Shown here one piece after another: positions 17,163 through 26,602 of a stretch of 42,230 nt of DNA. The position numbers were made by a program, and so were the translations under genes. Source of the stretch: Hymenobacter coccineus (GTDB taxonomy: Bacteria > Bacteroidota > Bacteroidia > Cytophagales > Hymenobacteraceae); NCBI RefSeq assembly GCF_001816125.1, contig NZ_MDZA01000244.1:1-42230 (forward strand). The letters run 5' to 3'. Every line of letters begins with the position of its first letter. Position 1 is the first letter of the stretch. The notes beneath the pieces are model-generated. The model made no database searches and was not told the origin of the DNA. It saw nothing but the letters and a program-made list of their open reading frames with translations.

Positions 17163-18695
17163 ATGCAAAAAAATCGCTACACGCTGGCCCTCACCGGGTT
17201 GCTGCTGGCCGGTATCGGGTCGGCGTTCGGGCAGGTAGCGCCACCGGCCGTGGGCACGTCGCCGCCGCCCGCCGAGCCGGTCGCGCCGCCTACCCCGGTG
17301 GCCCCCGCCAAATCGGCGGCCTACGGGCCGGGCATGAAGGTCAACCTCTCGCCCGACGGCTCCAAGTACCTGCGCTTTCTGCTCTGGACGCAGGTGTACG
17401 CCCGCTTCAACGAAAACAACACCAACACGCTGCGGGGCCCCAACAACCCCAAATCGAGCCAATTGGATTTTGGCATCCGCCGCTCGCGCATGGTGATCCT
17501 GGCCCAGCTCAGCCCGCGCTTTTTGGTTTATACCCACCTGGGCATCAACAACCAAAATGCAGTGAGTGGCGGCGTGTCGCCAGGGGTGGACGGCAAGAAG
17601 CCGCAGTTCTTCATCCACGAGGCCGTGACGGAGTACAAAGTCAATAAGTACGTCAGCCTGGGGGCGGGCCTGCATTACTACAACGGCATCTCGCGCCTGA
17701 CCAACGCCAGTACCACGAGCATCCTGACGATGGACTTGCCGCTCACCAACTTCCCGACCATCGACGCGCTCGACCAGTTTGCGCGTTGGATCGGGGTGTA
17801 CGCCAAGGGCCGCGTGGGCAAGTTCGACTACCGCGTGTCGATGAGCGACCCCTTCCTGACCAACCTGCCCACCAACCCCAACTACGTGGCGGGCGGCGTG
17901 CAAACCGGCAACCCCCTGGCCCTGGGCAGCACGGTGGGCGGCGTGAACCGGGGCACCAACGCCGCCCAGTACAACCCCCAGAACGACGGGCACGTGTACC
18001 AGGGCTATTTCAGCTACAACTTCCTGGAGCCCGAGGCCAACCTGCTGCCCTACACCCAGGGCACCTACCTGGGCACCAAGCGCGTGCTGAGCATCGGGGC
18101 GGGCTTCATGTACAACCAGAACGGCATGTACTCGCGCTCTTCCGGCAGCGCCGTTACCCTGGCCAACCTGACACCGGGGGCCGACCTTTACGCCGCCGTG
18201 CCTACTGAGAAGCACGACATCAAGCTCTTCGGGGCCGACGTGTTTTACGATGCGCCGCTCGACACGGCCTCGCGCACAGCCGTAACCTTCTACGGGGTGT
18301 ATTATAACTACAACTTCGGGCCGAACTACGTGCGCTTCGTGGGGGCCGAAAACCCCGGCTACGGCGGCGTGGCCACCCGCGGCAACGCCGTGCCGCAGTC
18401 GGGCACCGGTGGGTCGGTGTACGGCCAGCTGGGCTTCCTGATGCCCAAGAACACGCTCGGCAAAAAGGCCCGCCTCCAGCCCTACGTGGCCTACCTGCAC
18501 AGCAACTACGAGGGCCTGCGCACTTCCGACGGCAACATCAAGGGCGTGAACGTGTACGACCTCGGGGCCAACGTGCTCATCGACGGCCACAACGCCAAGG
18601 TGACGCTCAACTACCGCGCCCGCCCCGATTTCACCAACGTCAACGACGTGAAGTACCGCCCCGAAGTGACGCTGCAAACGCAGGTATTCCTGTAG
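17163..18695 (+). CDS. porin-like outer-membrane beta-barrel protein
   Basis: A 510-residue outer-membrane protein. ATG at 17163 gives a good signal peptide (MQKNRYTLALTGLLLAGIGSAFG), followed by a Pro/Ala-rich linker (about residues 25-55). A barrel then begins at KYLRFLLWTQVYARF. The segment FGIRRSRMVILAQLSPRFLVYTHLG and the repeated amphipathic aromatic strands resemble phosphate-selective porin O/P-type proteins; the C-terminus (VTLQTQVFL) ends in Leu as the last strand. No TonB box or plug is present, so it is a passive channel. It lies between two major-facilitator genes, suggesting that it brings their substrate across the outer membrane. Starts further upstream would spoil the signal peptide. 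Confidence 0.8.
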   Translation: MQKNRYTLALTGLLLAGIGSAFGQVAPPAVGTSPPPAEPVAPPTPVAPAKSAAYGPGMKVNLSPDGSKYLRFLLWTQVYARFNENNTNTLRGPNNPKSSQLDFGIRRSRMVILAQLSPRFLVYTHLGINNQNAVSGGVSPGVDGKKPQFFIHEAVTEYKVNKYVSLGAGLHYYNGISRLTNASTTSILTMDLPLTNFPTIDALDQFARWIGVYAKGRVGKFDYRVSMSDPFLTNLPTNPNYVAGGVQTGNPLALGSTVGGVNRGTNAAQYNPQNDGHVYQGYFSYNFLEPEANLLPYTQGTYLGTKRVLSIGAGFMYNQNGMYSRSSGSAVTLANLTPGADLYAAVPTEKHDIKLFGADVFYDAPLDTASRTAVTFYGVYYNYNFGPNYVRFVGAENPGYGGVATRGNAVPQSGTGGSVYGQLGFLMPKNTLGKKARLQPYVAYLHSNYEGLRTSDGNIKGVNVYDLGANVLIDGHNAKVTLNYRARPDFTNVNDVKYRPEVTLQTQVFL

Positions 18696-18703
18696 CGCTT
18701 TTA

Positions 18704-18809
18704 GGGCCCGACGCTGGTGCTTGGGAGTTGATGCGTGGTGCTTGGGTCGTTCTAGAAGCCTATGACCCAAGCACTACGCACCAATCCCCAAGCACCAGCC
18801 GTCGGGCCC
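18704..18809. repeat. long imperfect inverted repeat between porin and symporter genes
   Basis: Arms of about 45 bases begin with GGGCCCGACG and end with CGTCGGGCCC. They also share CTGGTGCTTGGG / CCCAAGCACCAG and GTGCTTGGGTC / GACCCAAGCAC, leaving a short loop near 18749-18760. It starts eight bases after the porin stop. The stem is much longer than needed for a terminator and has no T-run. Confidence 0.7.
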
Positions 18810-18861
18810 CAAGAGCCGCGCAACCCCATTCAACCAGCCACCATTTCCCACCCTCCCTTGC

Positions 18862-20337
18862 ATGAACCCAACCCCCAACTCCGCCTACGCGGCCGACCTG
18901 GATGCGCCGGCCGCGCACGACAACAACCAGGTCGATTCCAAAACCATCTGGCAGGTCATCACGGCCTCGTCGGTGGGCACGGTCATCGAGTGGTACGACT
19001 TCTACATCTTCGGGTCGCTGGCCGCCATCATCGGGCCGGTGCTGTTTGGGCACGCGGGCAAGATTGAGGATTCCCTGCTGGGGGCCCTGGCCGTGTTCGG
19101 GGCGGGCTTCGTGGTGCGGCCGTTCGGGGCCATGTTCTTCGGCCGGCTCGGCGACATGATTGGGCGCAAGTACACCTTTCTGGTCACGCTGCTGATTATG
19201 GGCGGGGCCACGTTCGTGACGGGCCTCGTGCCGAGCTACGACACCATCGGCGTTGCGGCCCCCATTATCGTCGTAATTCTGCGCCTGTTGCAGGGCCTGG
19301 CCCTGGGCGGCGAGTACGGCGGCGCGGCCACCTACGTGGCCGAGTACGCCCCCGACAAGAAGCGCGGCTACTACACCAGCTTCATCCAGATTACGGCCAC
19401 CGGGGGCCTCATCCTCAGCATTCTGATCATTGTAATAACCCGCAAAACGATGGGCGAGGCGGCCTTCAAAGAGTGGGGCTGGCGCCTGCCGTTCCTGCTC
19501 TCGGGCTTCCTGGTGATTGCCTCGTACTACATCCGCAAGAAGCTGCACGAGTCGCCGCTGTTTGCCAAGGCCAAGGCCACCGGCACCACCAGCAAGAGCC
19601 CCCTGCGCGACTCGTTCGTGAACCCCGTGAACCGCCGCCTGGTGCTGATTGCGCTCTTTGGCGTGACGATGGGCCAGGGCGTAATTTTCTACACCTCGCA
19701 GTTCCATGCCTACTCGTTCATGAACAACACGCTGAAGCTCGACATCATTGACTCCAGCACCATTCTGGTGGTGGCGATGGTGCTGGCCACGCCGCTGTTC
19801 ATCTACTTCGGCTCGCTCTCCGACCGCATCGGCCGCAAGCGCATCATCATGACGGGCATGATCTGCGGGGCCCTGTTCACCATTCCGCTCTTCTACGGCA
19901 TCAAGGCCTACGCCGGGCCCCTGTCGGAAATCACCCCCGCCACCGTAGACGCCGCCGGCGTGGCCGTGCCAGCCGTGATGAAAGCCCTGGCCCCCAACGT
20001 GTTCATGATGACGGTGCTCACCTTCATCTTGGTGCTGTTTGTGACGATGGTGTACGGCCCCATCGCCGCCTACCTCGTCGAGCTGTTCCCGACCAGCGTG
20101 CGCTACACCTCGCTCTCGGTGCCCTACCACATCGGCAACGGCGTGTTTGGGGGCTTCGTGCCGCTCATTGCCACGGCCATTGGCGTGTGGGCCGCCAAGC
20201 AGCCGGCCGGCACGTTCTCCAAAGAGCACAGCAGCTTGCTCGGCCTCGTGTACCCGGTGGTCATTGCCCTCATCTGCTTCTTCGTAGGCATGGCCCTAAT
20301 GAAGGACACCCGCGACGTGAAGCTGATGGACAAGTAA
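18862..20337 (+). CDS. MHS-type metabolite:proton symporter (MFS)
   Basis: Inner-membrane major facilitator of 491 residues with about 12 helices. It has the markers of the metabolite:H+ symporter group (ProP, KgtP and ShiA relatives): the N-terminal ASSVGTVIEWYDFYIFGSLA (about residues 36-55), FGRLGDMIGRKYTFLVTLLIMG after helix 2, RLLQGLALGGEYGGAATYVAEYAP at helix 4, and SDRIGRKRII in the middle. Known members import dicarboxylates, betaine/proline, shikimate or other small acids; the substrate here is not determined. ATG at 18862 follows the long inverted repeat. A terminator lies 29 bases after the stop. Confidence 0.92.
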   Translation: MNPTPNSAYAADLDAPAAHDNNQVDSKTIWQVITASSVGTVIEWYDFYIFGSLAAIIGPVLFGHAGKIEDSLLGALAVFGAGFVVRPFGAMFFGRLGDMIGRKYTFLVTLLIMGGATFVTGLVPSYDTIGVAAPIIVVILRLLQGLALGGEYGGAATYVAEYAPDKKRGYYTSFIQITATGGLILSILIIVITRKTMGEAAFKEWGWRLPFLLSGFLVIASYYIRKKLHESPLFAKAKATGTTSKSPLRDSFVNPVNRRLVLIALFGVTMGQGVIFYTSQFHAYSFMNNTLKLDIIDSSTILVVAMVLATPLFIYFGSLSDRIGRKRIIMTGMICGALFTIPLFYGIKAYAGPLSEITPATVDAAGVAVPAVMKALAPNVFMMTVLTFILVLFVTMVYGPIAAYLVELFPTSVRYTSLSVPYHIGNGVFGGFVPLIATAIGVWAAKQPAGTFSKEHSSLLGLVYPVVIALICFFVGMALMKDTRDVKLMDK

Positions 20338-20365
20338 TTCCTGGTTTGCCTGGCTAGCCAACACC

Positions 20366-20399
20366 ATCCGCCGGGCCCCGTGTCCGGCGGATTTTTGTT
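20366..20399 (+). terminator. rho-independent terminator of the MHS symporter
   Basis: ATCCGCCGG (20366-20374) pairs perfectly with CCGGCGGAT (20384-20392) and is followed by a T-rich run. It lies between the symporter stop and the small membrane protein. Confidence 0.75.
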
Positions 20400-20440
20400 T
20401 TCCCGGGGCCCCAAATTCGCCCGTTCTTCGTTCCCGCCCC

Positions 20441-20662
20441 ATGTCCCAACTGCCCCCCGGCGAACAGGCCGAGCAGCGCCGCGGCCAGCGCCTGCTGTTC
20501 GTGGCCGTGCTGTTCGGTGTGCTGCTCAACTTCCCTCTGCTGGCCGTGTTCGACCGCGCCGGCCGCGTGGCCGGCGTGCCCGTGCTCTACCTCTACGTGC
20601 TGCTGATGTGGGTGCTGGTGGTGGGCCTGACGGGCTATTTGGTGCGGCGGCGCGGTGAATGA
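20441..20662 (+). CDS. small two-helix membrane protein beside the sensor kinase
   Basis: A 73-residue protein: a short charged N-terminus (about 18 residues), helix one (LLFVAVLFGVLLNFPLLAVF), a short loop, helix two (VPVLYLYVLLMWVLVVGLTGYLV), and a basic RRR tail. Topology and size match the small companion proteins found next to sodium:solute symporters (DUF3311-like), but I cannot confirm the family from motifs. It lies upstream of the symporter-kinase on the same strand, separated by a composite inverted repeat, and may be a subunit or helper of it. ATG at 20441 is the only sensible start. Confidence 0.65.
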   Translation: MSQLPPGEQAEQRRGQRLLFVAVLFGVLLNFPLLAVFDRAGRVAGVPVLYLYVLLMWVLVVGLTGYLVRRRGE

Positions 20663-20888
20663 GTGATTTGGTGAAGGAGCGAAGGAGTGAATGAGCTGAG
20701 GAATGGGCCCCAGGCCGTCATGCTCATCTGGCGTCCGCGCAGCCGAAGCATCTCTGCTGCTGAGCAACCCATTCGATTGAAGCACTGACGCGGTAGAGAT
20801 GCTTCAACTCCGCTGCGCTGCATTCAGCATGACGGCTTTTACCTAAAAAATTACCGATTCACAACTCACTCCTTCACCGATTCACTCC
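20663..20888. repeat. composite nested inverted repeat, GCCGTCATGCT family copy 1
   Basis: The inner repeat (20714-20836) runs from GGCCGTCATGCT, with CCGAAGCATCTCT, to AGAGATGCTTC and AGCATGACGGC. It is the diverged sister of the repeat at 29391-29488. Around it are outer arms of related sequence (GGTGAAGGAGCGAAGGAGTGAAT on the left; CACTCCTTCACCGATTCACTCC on the right). The right outer arm runs into the TTG start codon of the symporter-kinase. Confidence 0.65.
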
Positions 20889-23748
20889 TTGAACAAGCTG
20901 CTCGTCATTGGCTTTTCGTTCGGCTACCTGGCCTTGCTCTTCGGGGTGGCCTACGCGGCGGAGCGTCGGTCGGCGGCGCGCAAAAGCTTGGTGGCCAACC
21001 CCTACGTGTACGCCCTTAGCATGGCCGTGTACTGCACGGCCTGGACGTACTACGGCTCGGTGGGGCGGGCGGCGCACCAGGGGCTCAGCTTCGTGGGCAT
21101 CTACGTGGGGCCCACGCTGCTGGCACCGGTGTGGTGGCTGGTGCTGCGCAAAATCATCCGCGTGTGCCGGCAGCAGCGCCTCACTTCCATCGCCGATTTC
21201 ATTTCGGCCCGCTACGGCAAAAATGCCGCCCTGGGGGCCCTGGTTACGGTGGTGTGCGTGCTGGGCGTGGTGCCCTACATCGCGCTGCAAATCAAGGGCA
21301 TTGCCGCTTCGTTCGTGGTGCTGACGGGCAGCGGGGTGGGGGGCGCGGCCACCACGGCCCTCTACACCACGGGGGCCCTGGCGGTGTTCACCATCCTGTT
21401 CGGGGTGCGCTCGGTGGAGGCCACGGAGCGCCACGAGGGCATGGTGCTGGCCGTGGCCGTGGAAAGCTTAGTCAAGCTGCTCGCCTTTTTGCTGATGGGC
21501 GGCTTCGTCACGTTCGGGCTGTTCCACGGCTTCGCCGACGTGTTCGACCAAGCGGCGGCGGTGCCGGCGCTGCGGCAGCTCTTCACGCTGCGCGGGGCTG
21601 GCACAGGGCCCGCCGCGTGGGGCACGCTGCTAATGCTGGGCATGTCGGCGGTGCTGCTGCTGCCGCGCCAGTTCCAGGTGGCGGTGGTGGAAAACGTGGA
21701 CGAGGACCACCTGCGCAAGGCCATGTGGCTCTTTCCGCTCTACCTTATCGTCATCAACCTGTTTGTGCTGCCGGTGGCCTTCGGCGGGATGCTGCGCCTG
21801 GGGGGGAGTGGTTTCGACGCCGACACCTTCGTGCTGGCCCTGCCGCTGGCCACCGGCCACCCGTGGCTGGCGCTGCTCACCTACCTGGGGGGCCTGTCGG
21901 CGGCCAGCGGCATGATCATCGTCGAAACCATTGCCCTGAGCGTGATGATCAGCAACCACTTGCTGATGCCGCTGCTGGTGCGCGTGCCGGCCGCCGGCCC
22001 CGCCCGTCCCGCCCGCTGGTTTGCCTACCTGGGCCGCGCGGCCCTCGAAGCCGCCGCCTGGCCGTGGTGCTGGTGCTGCTGCTGGCCTACGCCTACTACG
22101 CCGAGGTGGGCCGCCAGCTGCCGCTGGTGAACACCGGCCTCGTGTCGTTTGCCGCCGTGGCGCAGTTCGTGCCCTCCGTGCTGGGGGCCCTGTACTGGAA
22201 GGGCGGCACCCGGCGCGGGGCCACCGGCGGGCTACTGGCGGGCTTCGCGGTGTGGTTTTTCACGCTAGTGCTGCCCACGCTGGTGGGCCCCGGGCGGCTG
22301 CCGGCCAGTGTGCTCAGCGCCGGCGTGGGCGGCGTGGCCTGGCTGCGGCCCGAAGCCCTGTTCGGCCTCGACGGGCTCGACCCGCTCTCGCACGGGCTGT
22401 TTTGGAGCTGGTTTTTCAACATCGGGCTCTACGTGGGCCTCTCGCTGTACCGGGCCCCCACGGCCCTGGAGCGGCGCCAGGCCGACGTGTTCGTGGACGT
22501 GTTTGCCCGCCGCAGCCTGGCCGAGGAAGTGGCCGGCTGGCAGGGCCGCACCCCACTGCCCGACGTGCGGGCCCTGCTGCTGGGCTTCCTGGGCAAGCGC
22601 CGCACCAACCAGGCCCTGGGCGCCTTCGCCGTGCGCTTCCCCGACGCGCTGCCCGCGCCCGACCCAGGCCCCGTGCGCTCGGGCCCGCCGCCCGGGGCCC
22701 AGTCGTTCGTGTCGGCCGACCCGCGCCTGCTCACCTACGCCGAGAAGCTGCTGGCCGGCACCCTGGGCCCGGCCTCGGCTCGGCTGCTGCTGGCTTCGGT
22801 GGCGGGGGCCGAAGAAATTAGTTACGACAACGTGGTGGGCATCCTGCGGGAAAGCCAGCAGCTGCTGGAGGCCAACCGCCAGCTCCAGAAGCAAAGCCGC
22901 CAGCTTCAGCGCCTCACCGACGAGTTGCGCCAGGCCTACGACCAGCTGCAAATTCTGGATATGCAGAAGGACGAGTTCCTCTACACCGTGACGCACGAGC
23001 TGCGCACACCGCTCACCAGCATCAGGGCCCTGGCCGAAATCCTGGCCGACAACCCCGACCTGGACGTGGCCGAGCGTGAGAACTTCCAGCTCACCATCGG
23101 CCGCGAGGCCGAGCGCCTCACCCGCCTCATTTCGCTGGTGCTGGACCTGGAGAAGTACGAGAGCGGCCAGGCCACGCTGGAGCGCGCGCCCCTGGCGCTG
23201 GCCGCGGTGGTAGCCGACGCCGTGGCCGCCGTGGGGCCCCTGGCCAGCGCCCGCGGCATCGAGCTGCGCGTGGACGTTCCCGCCGACCTGCCCGCCCTGC
23301 CCGCCGACCGCGACCGGCTGATGCAGGTGCTCATCAACCTGCTCTCGAACGCCGTGAAGGCCTGCCCGCCCAGCGGCCAGGGCCGCATTGCGGTGCTGGC
23401 CTGGCCCGCGGCCGATGCCGTGCTGCTGTGCGTGGAGGACAACGGCAAGGGCATCGCGCCAGCCGAGCATCACCTCATCTTCGACAAGTTTTTCCAGGCC
23501 CGCCACCAGGCCCTGCGCAAGCCCGAGGGCTCGGGCCTGGGCCTGGCCATCACCCGCCGCATCGTGGAGCTGCACCAGGGCCGCATCTGGGTCGAAAGCG
23601 CCCTGGCCCACGGGGCCCGCTTCTTCGTGGAGCTGCCGCTGGTGGGGGCCCCGAGCCGGCGGGCGGGGCCGGCCAGCCCGGGGCCCCACCGGCGGCCCCA
23701 CCACTTTCCGTTCCCCGCCTTCCGCTTCCCACCCCCGGCTTGCTATGA
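20889..23748 (+). CDS. CbrA-like sodium:solute symporter/STAC/histidine kinase, frameshifted twice
   Basis: Inner-membrane sensor of about 953 residues once two single-base losses are repaired. Residues 1 to about 500 are an SLC5/SSS transporter-like domain (AVYCTAWTYYGSVGRAA, then LTSIADFISARYGK). A STAC-like linker follows (ADPRLLTYAEKLLAGTLGPASARLLLASV), then a coiled coil and a histidine kinase with H-box THELRTPLTS (His703), N-box LLSNAVKA (Asn821), VEDNGKGIA, FDKFFQ and GSGLGLAI. The frame breaks near 22050-22059 (C run) and probably again at GGGGGCCCC (23644-23652). The second repair gives a stop at 23746-23748 overlapping the receiver gene's ATG as ATGA; unrepaired, the frame runs out of phase through that gene to 24418. 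The start is TTG, at the edge of a repeat. Known relatives (CbrA, CrbS/MxtR) control carbon and acetate use, which fits acs downstream. Confidence 0.85.
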
Positions 23749-24128
23749 AAACGCCCCACATCCTCATCGTCGACGACGAGCCCAACATCGTCATGTCGCT
23801 CGAATTCTTGATGCGCAAAAACGGCTACCAAGTGGGCATTGCCCGCAACGGCACCGAGGCCCTGGCCGCCATCGCCGAAACGCCTTTCGACCTGGTGCTG
23901 CTCGACGTGATGATGCCCGACGTGGACGGCTACCAAGTGTGCCAGCAGTTGCGCCAGCGCCCCGACCGCGCCGCCACGAAAGTTGTGTTCCTCTCAGCCA
24001 AAAGCCACGACGCCGACGTGCAGAAGGGCTACGACGTGGGGGCCGATTTGTACGTGCCCAAGCCCTTCAGCACCCGCCAGCTGATGGAAAAAGTGCGCGA
24101 GCTGCTGGCCGGCAAGCCGTCGCTATAA
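23745..24128 (+). CDS. single-domain response regulator (receiver only)
   Basis: A 127-residue CheY-like receiver: acidic pair Asp10/Asp11 (LIVDDEPN), phospho-acceptor Asp54 in LLLDVMMPDVDGY, Ser84 (FLSAKS) and Lys106 (VPKPFS). It has no DNA-binding or enzymatic output domain, since the stop comes right after the last helix. The ATG overlaps the probable stop of the symporter-kinase by four bases, so the two are likely co-translated and form a cognate pair. The message would have to pass by protein-protein contact or phosphorelay to a partner elsewhere. A hairpin (24129-24166) begins directly after the stop, and acs starts 159 bases downstream. Confidence 0.9.
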   Translation: MKTPHILIVDDEPNIVMSLEFLMRKNGYQVGIARNGTEALAAIAETPFDLVLLDVMMPDVDGYQVCQQLRQRPDRAATKVVFLSAKSHDADVQKGYDVGADLYVPKPFSTRQLMEKVRELLAGKPSL

Positions 24129-24166
24129 GCCGCTACGGGCGGCGCCGATTGGCCAGCCGTAGCGGC
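24129..24166 (+). terminator. hairpin after the receiver gene, weak terminator or processing site
   Basis: GCCGCTACGG pairs perfectly with CCGTAGCGGC (24157-24166), starting at the base after the stop codon. Only two T residues follow, so termination would be weak and some read-through into acs is possible. Confidence 0.45.
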
Positions 24167-24287
24167 CTTAACCGGCCCGCCGGCCTAGCTTGCTGCCCCG
24201 GGGGCCCCGGGTGCGGCGCTGGGGACCCCGGCGGCGTACCGTGCCGCTTATTCGTTCTTTTGTTATTCTCACTTCTTACCCGTTCCC

Positions 24288-26197
24288 ATGCACAGCCGCA
24301 TCCGCACCCTCGAAGAATACCACGCCGACTACCAGCAATCCATCGACGACCCCGACGCCTTTTGGGCCGAAGCGGCCGAGCCCTTCACCTGGCGCAAGAA
24401 GTGGGACACCGTGCGTAGCGGCGAGTTTTCGCCGGCCGGCGACAGCCGCTGGTTCGACGGGGCCACCCTCAACCTCACCGAAAACTGCCTCGACCGCCAC
24501 CTTGAGCTGCGCGCCAACAAGCTGGCCATCATCTTCGAGCCCAACGACCCCAAAACCCGCCACTCGCGCCTCACCTACCGCGAGCTGCACGAGCAGGTGT
24601 GCCAGTTTGCCAACGTGCTGAAAAAGAACGGCGTGGCCAAGGCGACCGGGTGGTGCTCTACATGCCCATGATTCCGCAGCTGGCCGTTGCCGTGCTGGCC
24701 TGCGCCCGCATCGGGGCGGTGCACGGGGTCATCTTCGCCGGCTTCTCGGCCTCGGCCATTGCCGACCGCATCAACGACGCCGACGCCACCTTCGTGCTCA
24801 CCGCCGACGGCCTGAACCGCGGCGCCAAGCAAATCCCTGTCAAGAGCGTGGTGGACGAGGCCCTCGAAACCTGCCCCAGCGTGCGGCGCGTCATCGTGGT
24901 GGAGCACACCGGCTGGCCCGTGCAGTGGCAGGAAGGGCGCGACGTGTGGTACCACGACGAGGTGCAGGACGTGGAAAAGGACTGCCCGGCCGAAGAGATG
25001 GCCGCCGAAGACCCCCTCTTCATCCTCTACACCAGCGGCAGCACCGGCAAGCCCAAGGGCGTGGTGCACACCCAGGCCGGCTACATGGTGTGGGCCGATT
25101 ACACGTTCCGCAACGTGTTTCAGGTGGAGGAAAATGACGTGTACTGGTGCACCGCCGACATTGGCTGGGTGACGGGCCACACCTACGGCCTGTACGGGCC
25201 CCTGCTGGCCGGCAGCACCACGCTGCTGTTTGAGGGCGTGCCCACGTTCCCGTCGCCGGGCCGCTTCTGGGAAGTGATTGACAAGCACCACGTCAGCATT
25301 TTCTATACCGCGCCCACGGCCATCCGCAGCCTCATGGCGCACTCCCTCGACCACGTGCTGGCCTACTCGCTCAGCAGCCTGCGCGTGCTGGGCTCGGTGG
25401 GCGAGCCCATCAACGAGGAGGCCTGGCACTGGTACGACCAGCACGTGGGCAAGGGCCGCTGCCCCATCGTGGACACGTGGTGGCAGACGGAAACCGGCGG
25501 CATCATGATTTCGGCCCTGGCCGGTATTACGCCCAGCGTGCCCGCCCGCGCCGGCCTGCCGCTTCCCGGCGTGCAGCCCGTGCTGCTCAACCAGGACGGC
25601 TCCGAAATTGAGGGCAACGACCAGGAGGGCTACCTCGCCATCAAGGGCAGCTGGCCGGGCGTGATCCGCACCACCTGGGGCGACCACGAGCGCGCCCGCC
25701 AAACCTATTTTACGCCCTACCCGGGCTACTACTTCACCGGCGACGGGGCCCGGCGCGACGAAAAAGGCCTTTTCCGCATCATCGGCCGCGTCGACGACGT
25801 GATAAACGTGAGCGGGCACCGCTTCGGCACGGCCGAAATTGAGAACGCCATCAACCAGAGCGACTACGTGGTGGAAAGCGCCGTGGTGGGCTACCCGCAC
25901 GACGTGAAGGGCCAGGGCATCTACGCCTACGTCATCTGCAAGCACGGCGTGCCCACCACCGACCTCGACCTGAAAATGGCCGAGGCCAGCATCATAGAGG
26001 CCGTGGTGGCCGCCATCGGCCGCATTGCCAAGCCCGACAAAATCCAGCTCGTGAGCGGCCTGCCCAAAACCCGCTCCGGCAAAATCATGCGCCGCATCCT
26101 GCGCAAAGTGGCCGAGGGCGAAACTACCAACCTGGGCGACGTCACGACCCTACTCGAACCGCTGGTGGTGGACGAGATTCTGGCCGGCCGCAAGTAG
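24288..26197 (+). CDS. acs: acetyl-CoA synthetase, frameshifted near 24641
   Basis: Cytosolic AMP-forming acetate--CoA ligase, which activates acetate through acetyl-AMP. It would be 636 residues with one base restored, a normal family length. Motifs: P-loop-like YTSGSTGKPKGVVHTQAG, TWWQTETGG, YFTGDGARRDEKG, GRVDDVINVSGHRFGTAEIE, and the C-terminal SGKIMRRILRK whose lysine (Lys599) is catalytic and acetylation-controlled in known enzymes. After NGVAK the frame is broken: GTGGCCAAGGCGACC lacks one G of the expected AAGGGCGAC, and the second frame then reads GDRVVLYMPMIPQ. The preceding symporter-kinase/receiver pair suggests control by carboxylate sensing. A strong terminator follows at 26251-26293. 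A sequencing error is more likely than a true null allele. Confidence 0.93.
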
Positions 26198-26250
26198 GTG
26201 AGGCCCCGGGCCAGTGCTTTTTTTCCTGGTTCAGCAACGGCTTGCCGTTG

Positions 26251-26293
26251 GCAAAAATGCCCTGCTGGCCGTGTGCCGGCAGGGCATTTTTGC
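26251..26293 (+). terminator. strong hairpin terminator after acs
   Basis: GCAAAAATGCCCTGC pairs with GCAGGGCATTTTTGC at nearly every position, and the right arm carries the T-run. It lies 54 bases after the acs stop and could act in both directions. Confidence 0.8.
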
Positions 26294-26441
26294 ACGCCCC
26301 CCGCAGCGCGCCCCCGGGGCCCAGCGCGCCCGGGCCCGGACTGTAGCACGGCGCTGGGCCGGAGCGGCGGCACCGCGCGGCGGTGGCCTAGGCACGGGCG
26401 TAATGTGAAGTTTGTGTGTCGTAGGTTAATCATTAATTACC

Positions 26442-26469
26442 TTGATTAGTAATATTTTATATAGGTTAG
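26442..26469 (+). promoter_or_regulatory. promoter-like TTG/TAnnTTTG pair for the TonB receptor
   Basis: TTG (26442-26444), 17 bases, then TAGGTTAG (seven of eight matches to TAnnTTTG) in an AT-rich patch about 130 bases before the ATG at 26603. Spacing fits the Bacteroidota range. No PhoB-like box was recognised. Confidence 0.35.
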
Positions 26470-26602
26470 TTGCCTGATTGGTCATTCATTTTGGGGGGCC
26501 TGGCCCGGCGGTAGCTTTTTGATAACACGGGCTTCTTGGCGCTGGGGGTGAGGAAGAAAGAGTTTTGCACCGGCAACTCAATTACCCTCTTCCCCGCACT
26601 TG

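Larger units (their letters stand above)
26198..26602. other. 405-base intergenic region before the phytase-linked TonB receptor
   Basis: It contains the acs terminator (26251-26293), a GC-rich stretch without a gene, then an AT-rich segment (about 26405-26490) with the promoter-like pair at 26442-26469. Confidence 0.6.

Noticed and set aside
23749..24418. Continuation of the kinase frame past the receiver gene
   Set aside because: It reads the receiver and acs 5' regions out of phase as Arg/Pro/His-rich sequence. A frameshift at 23644-23652 explains it.
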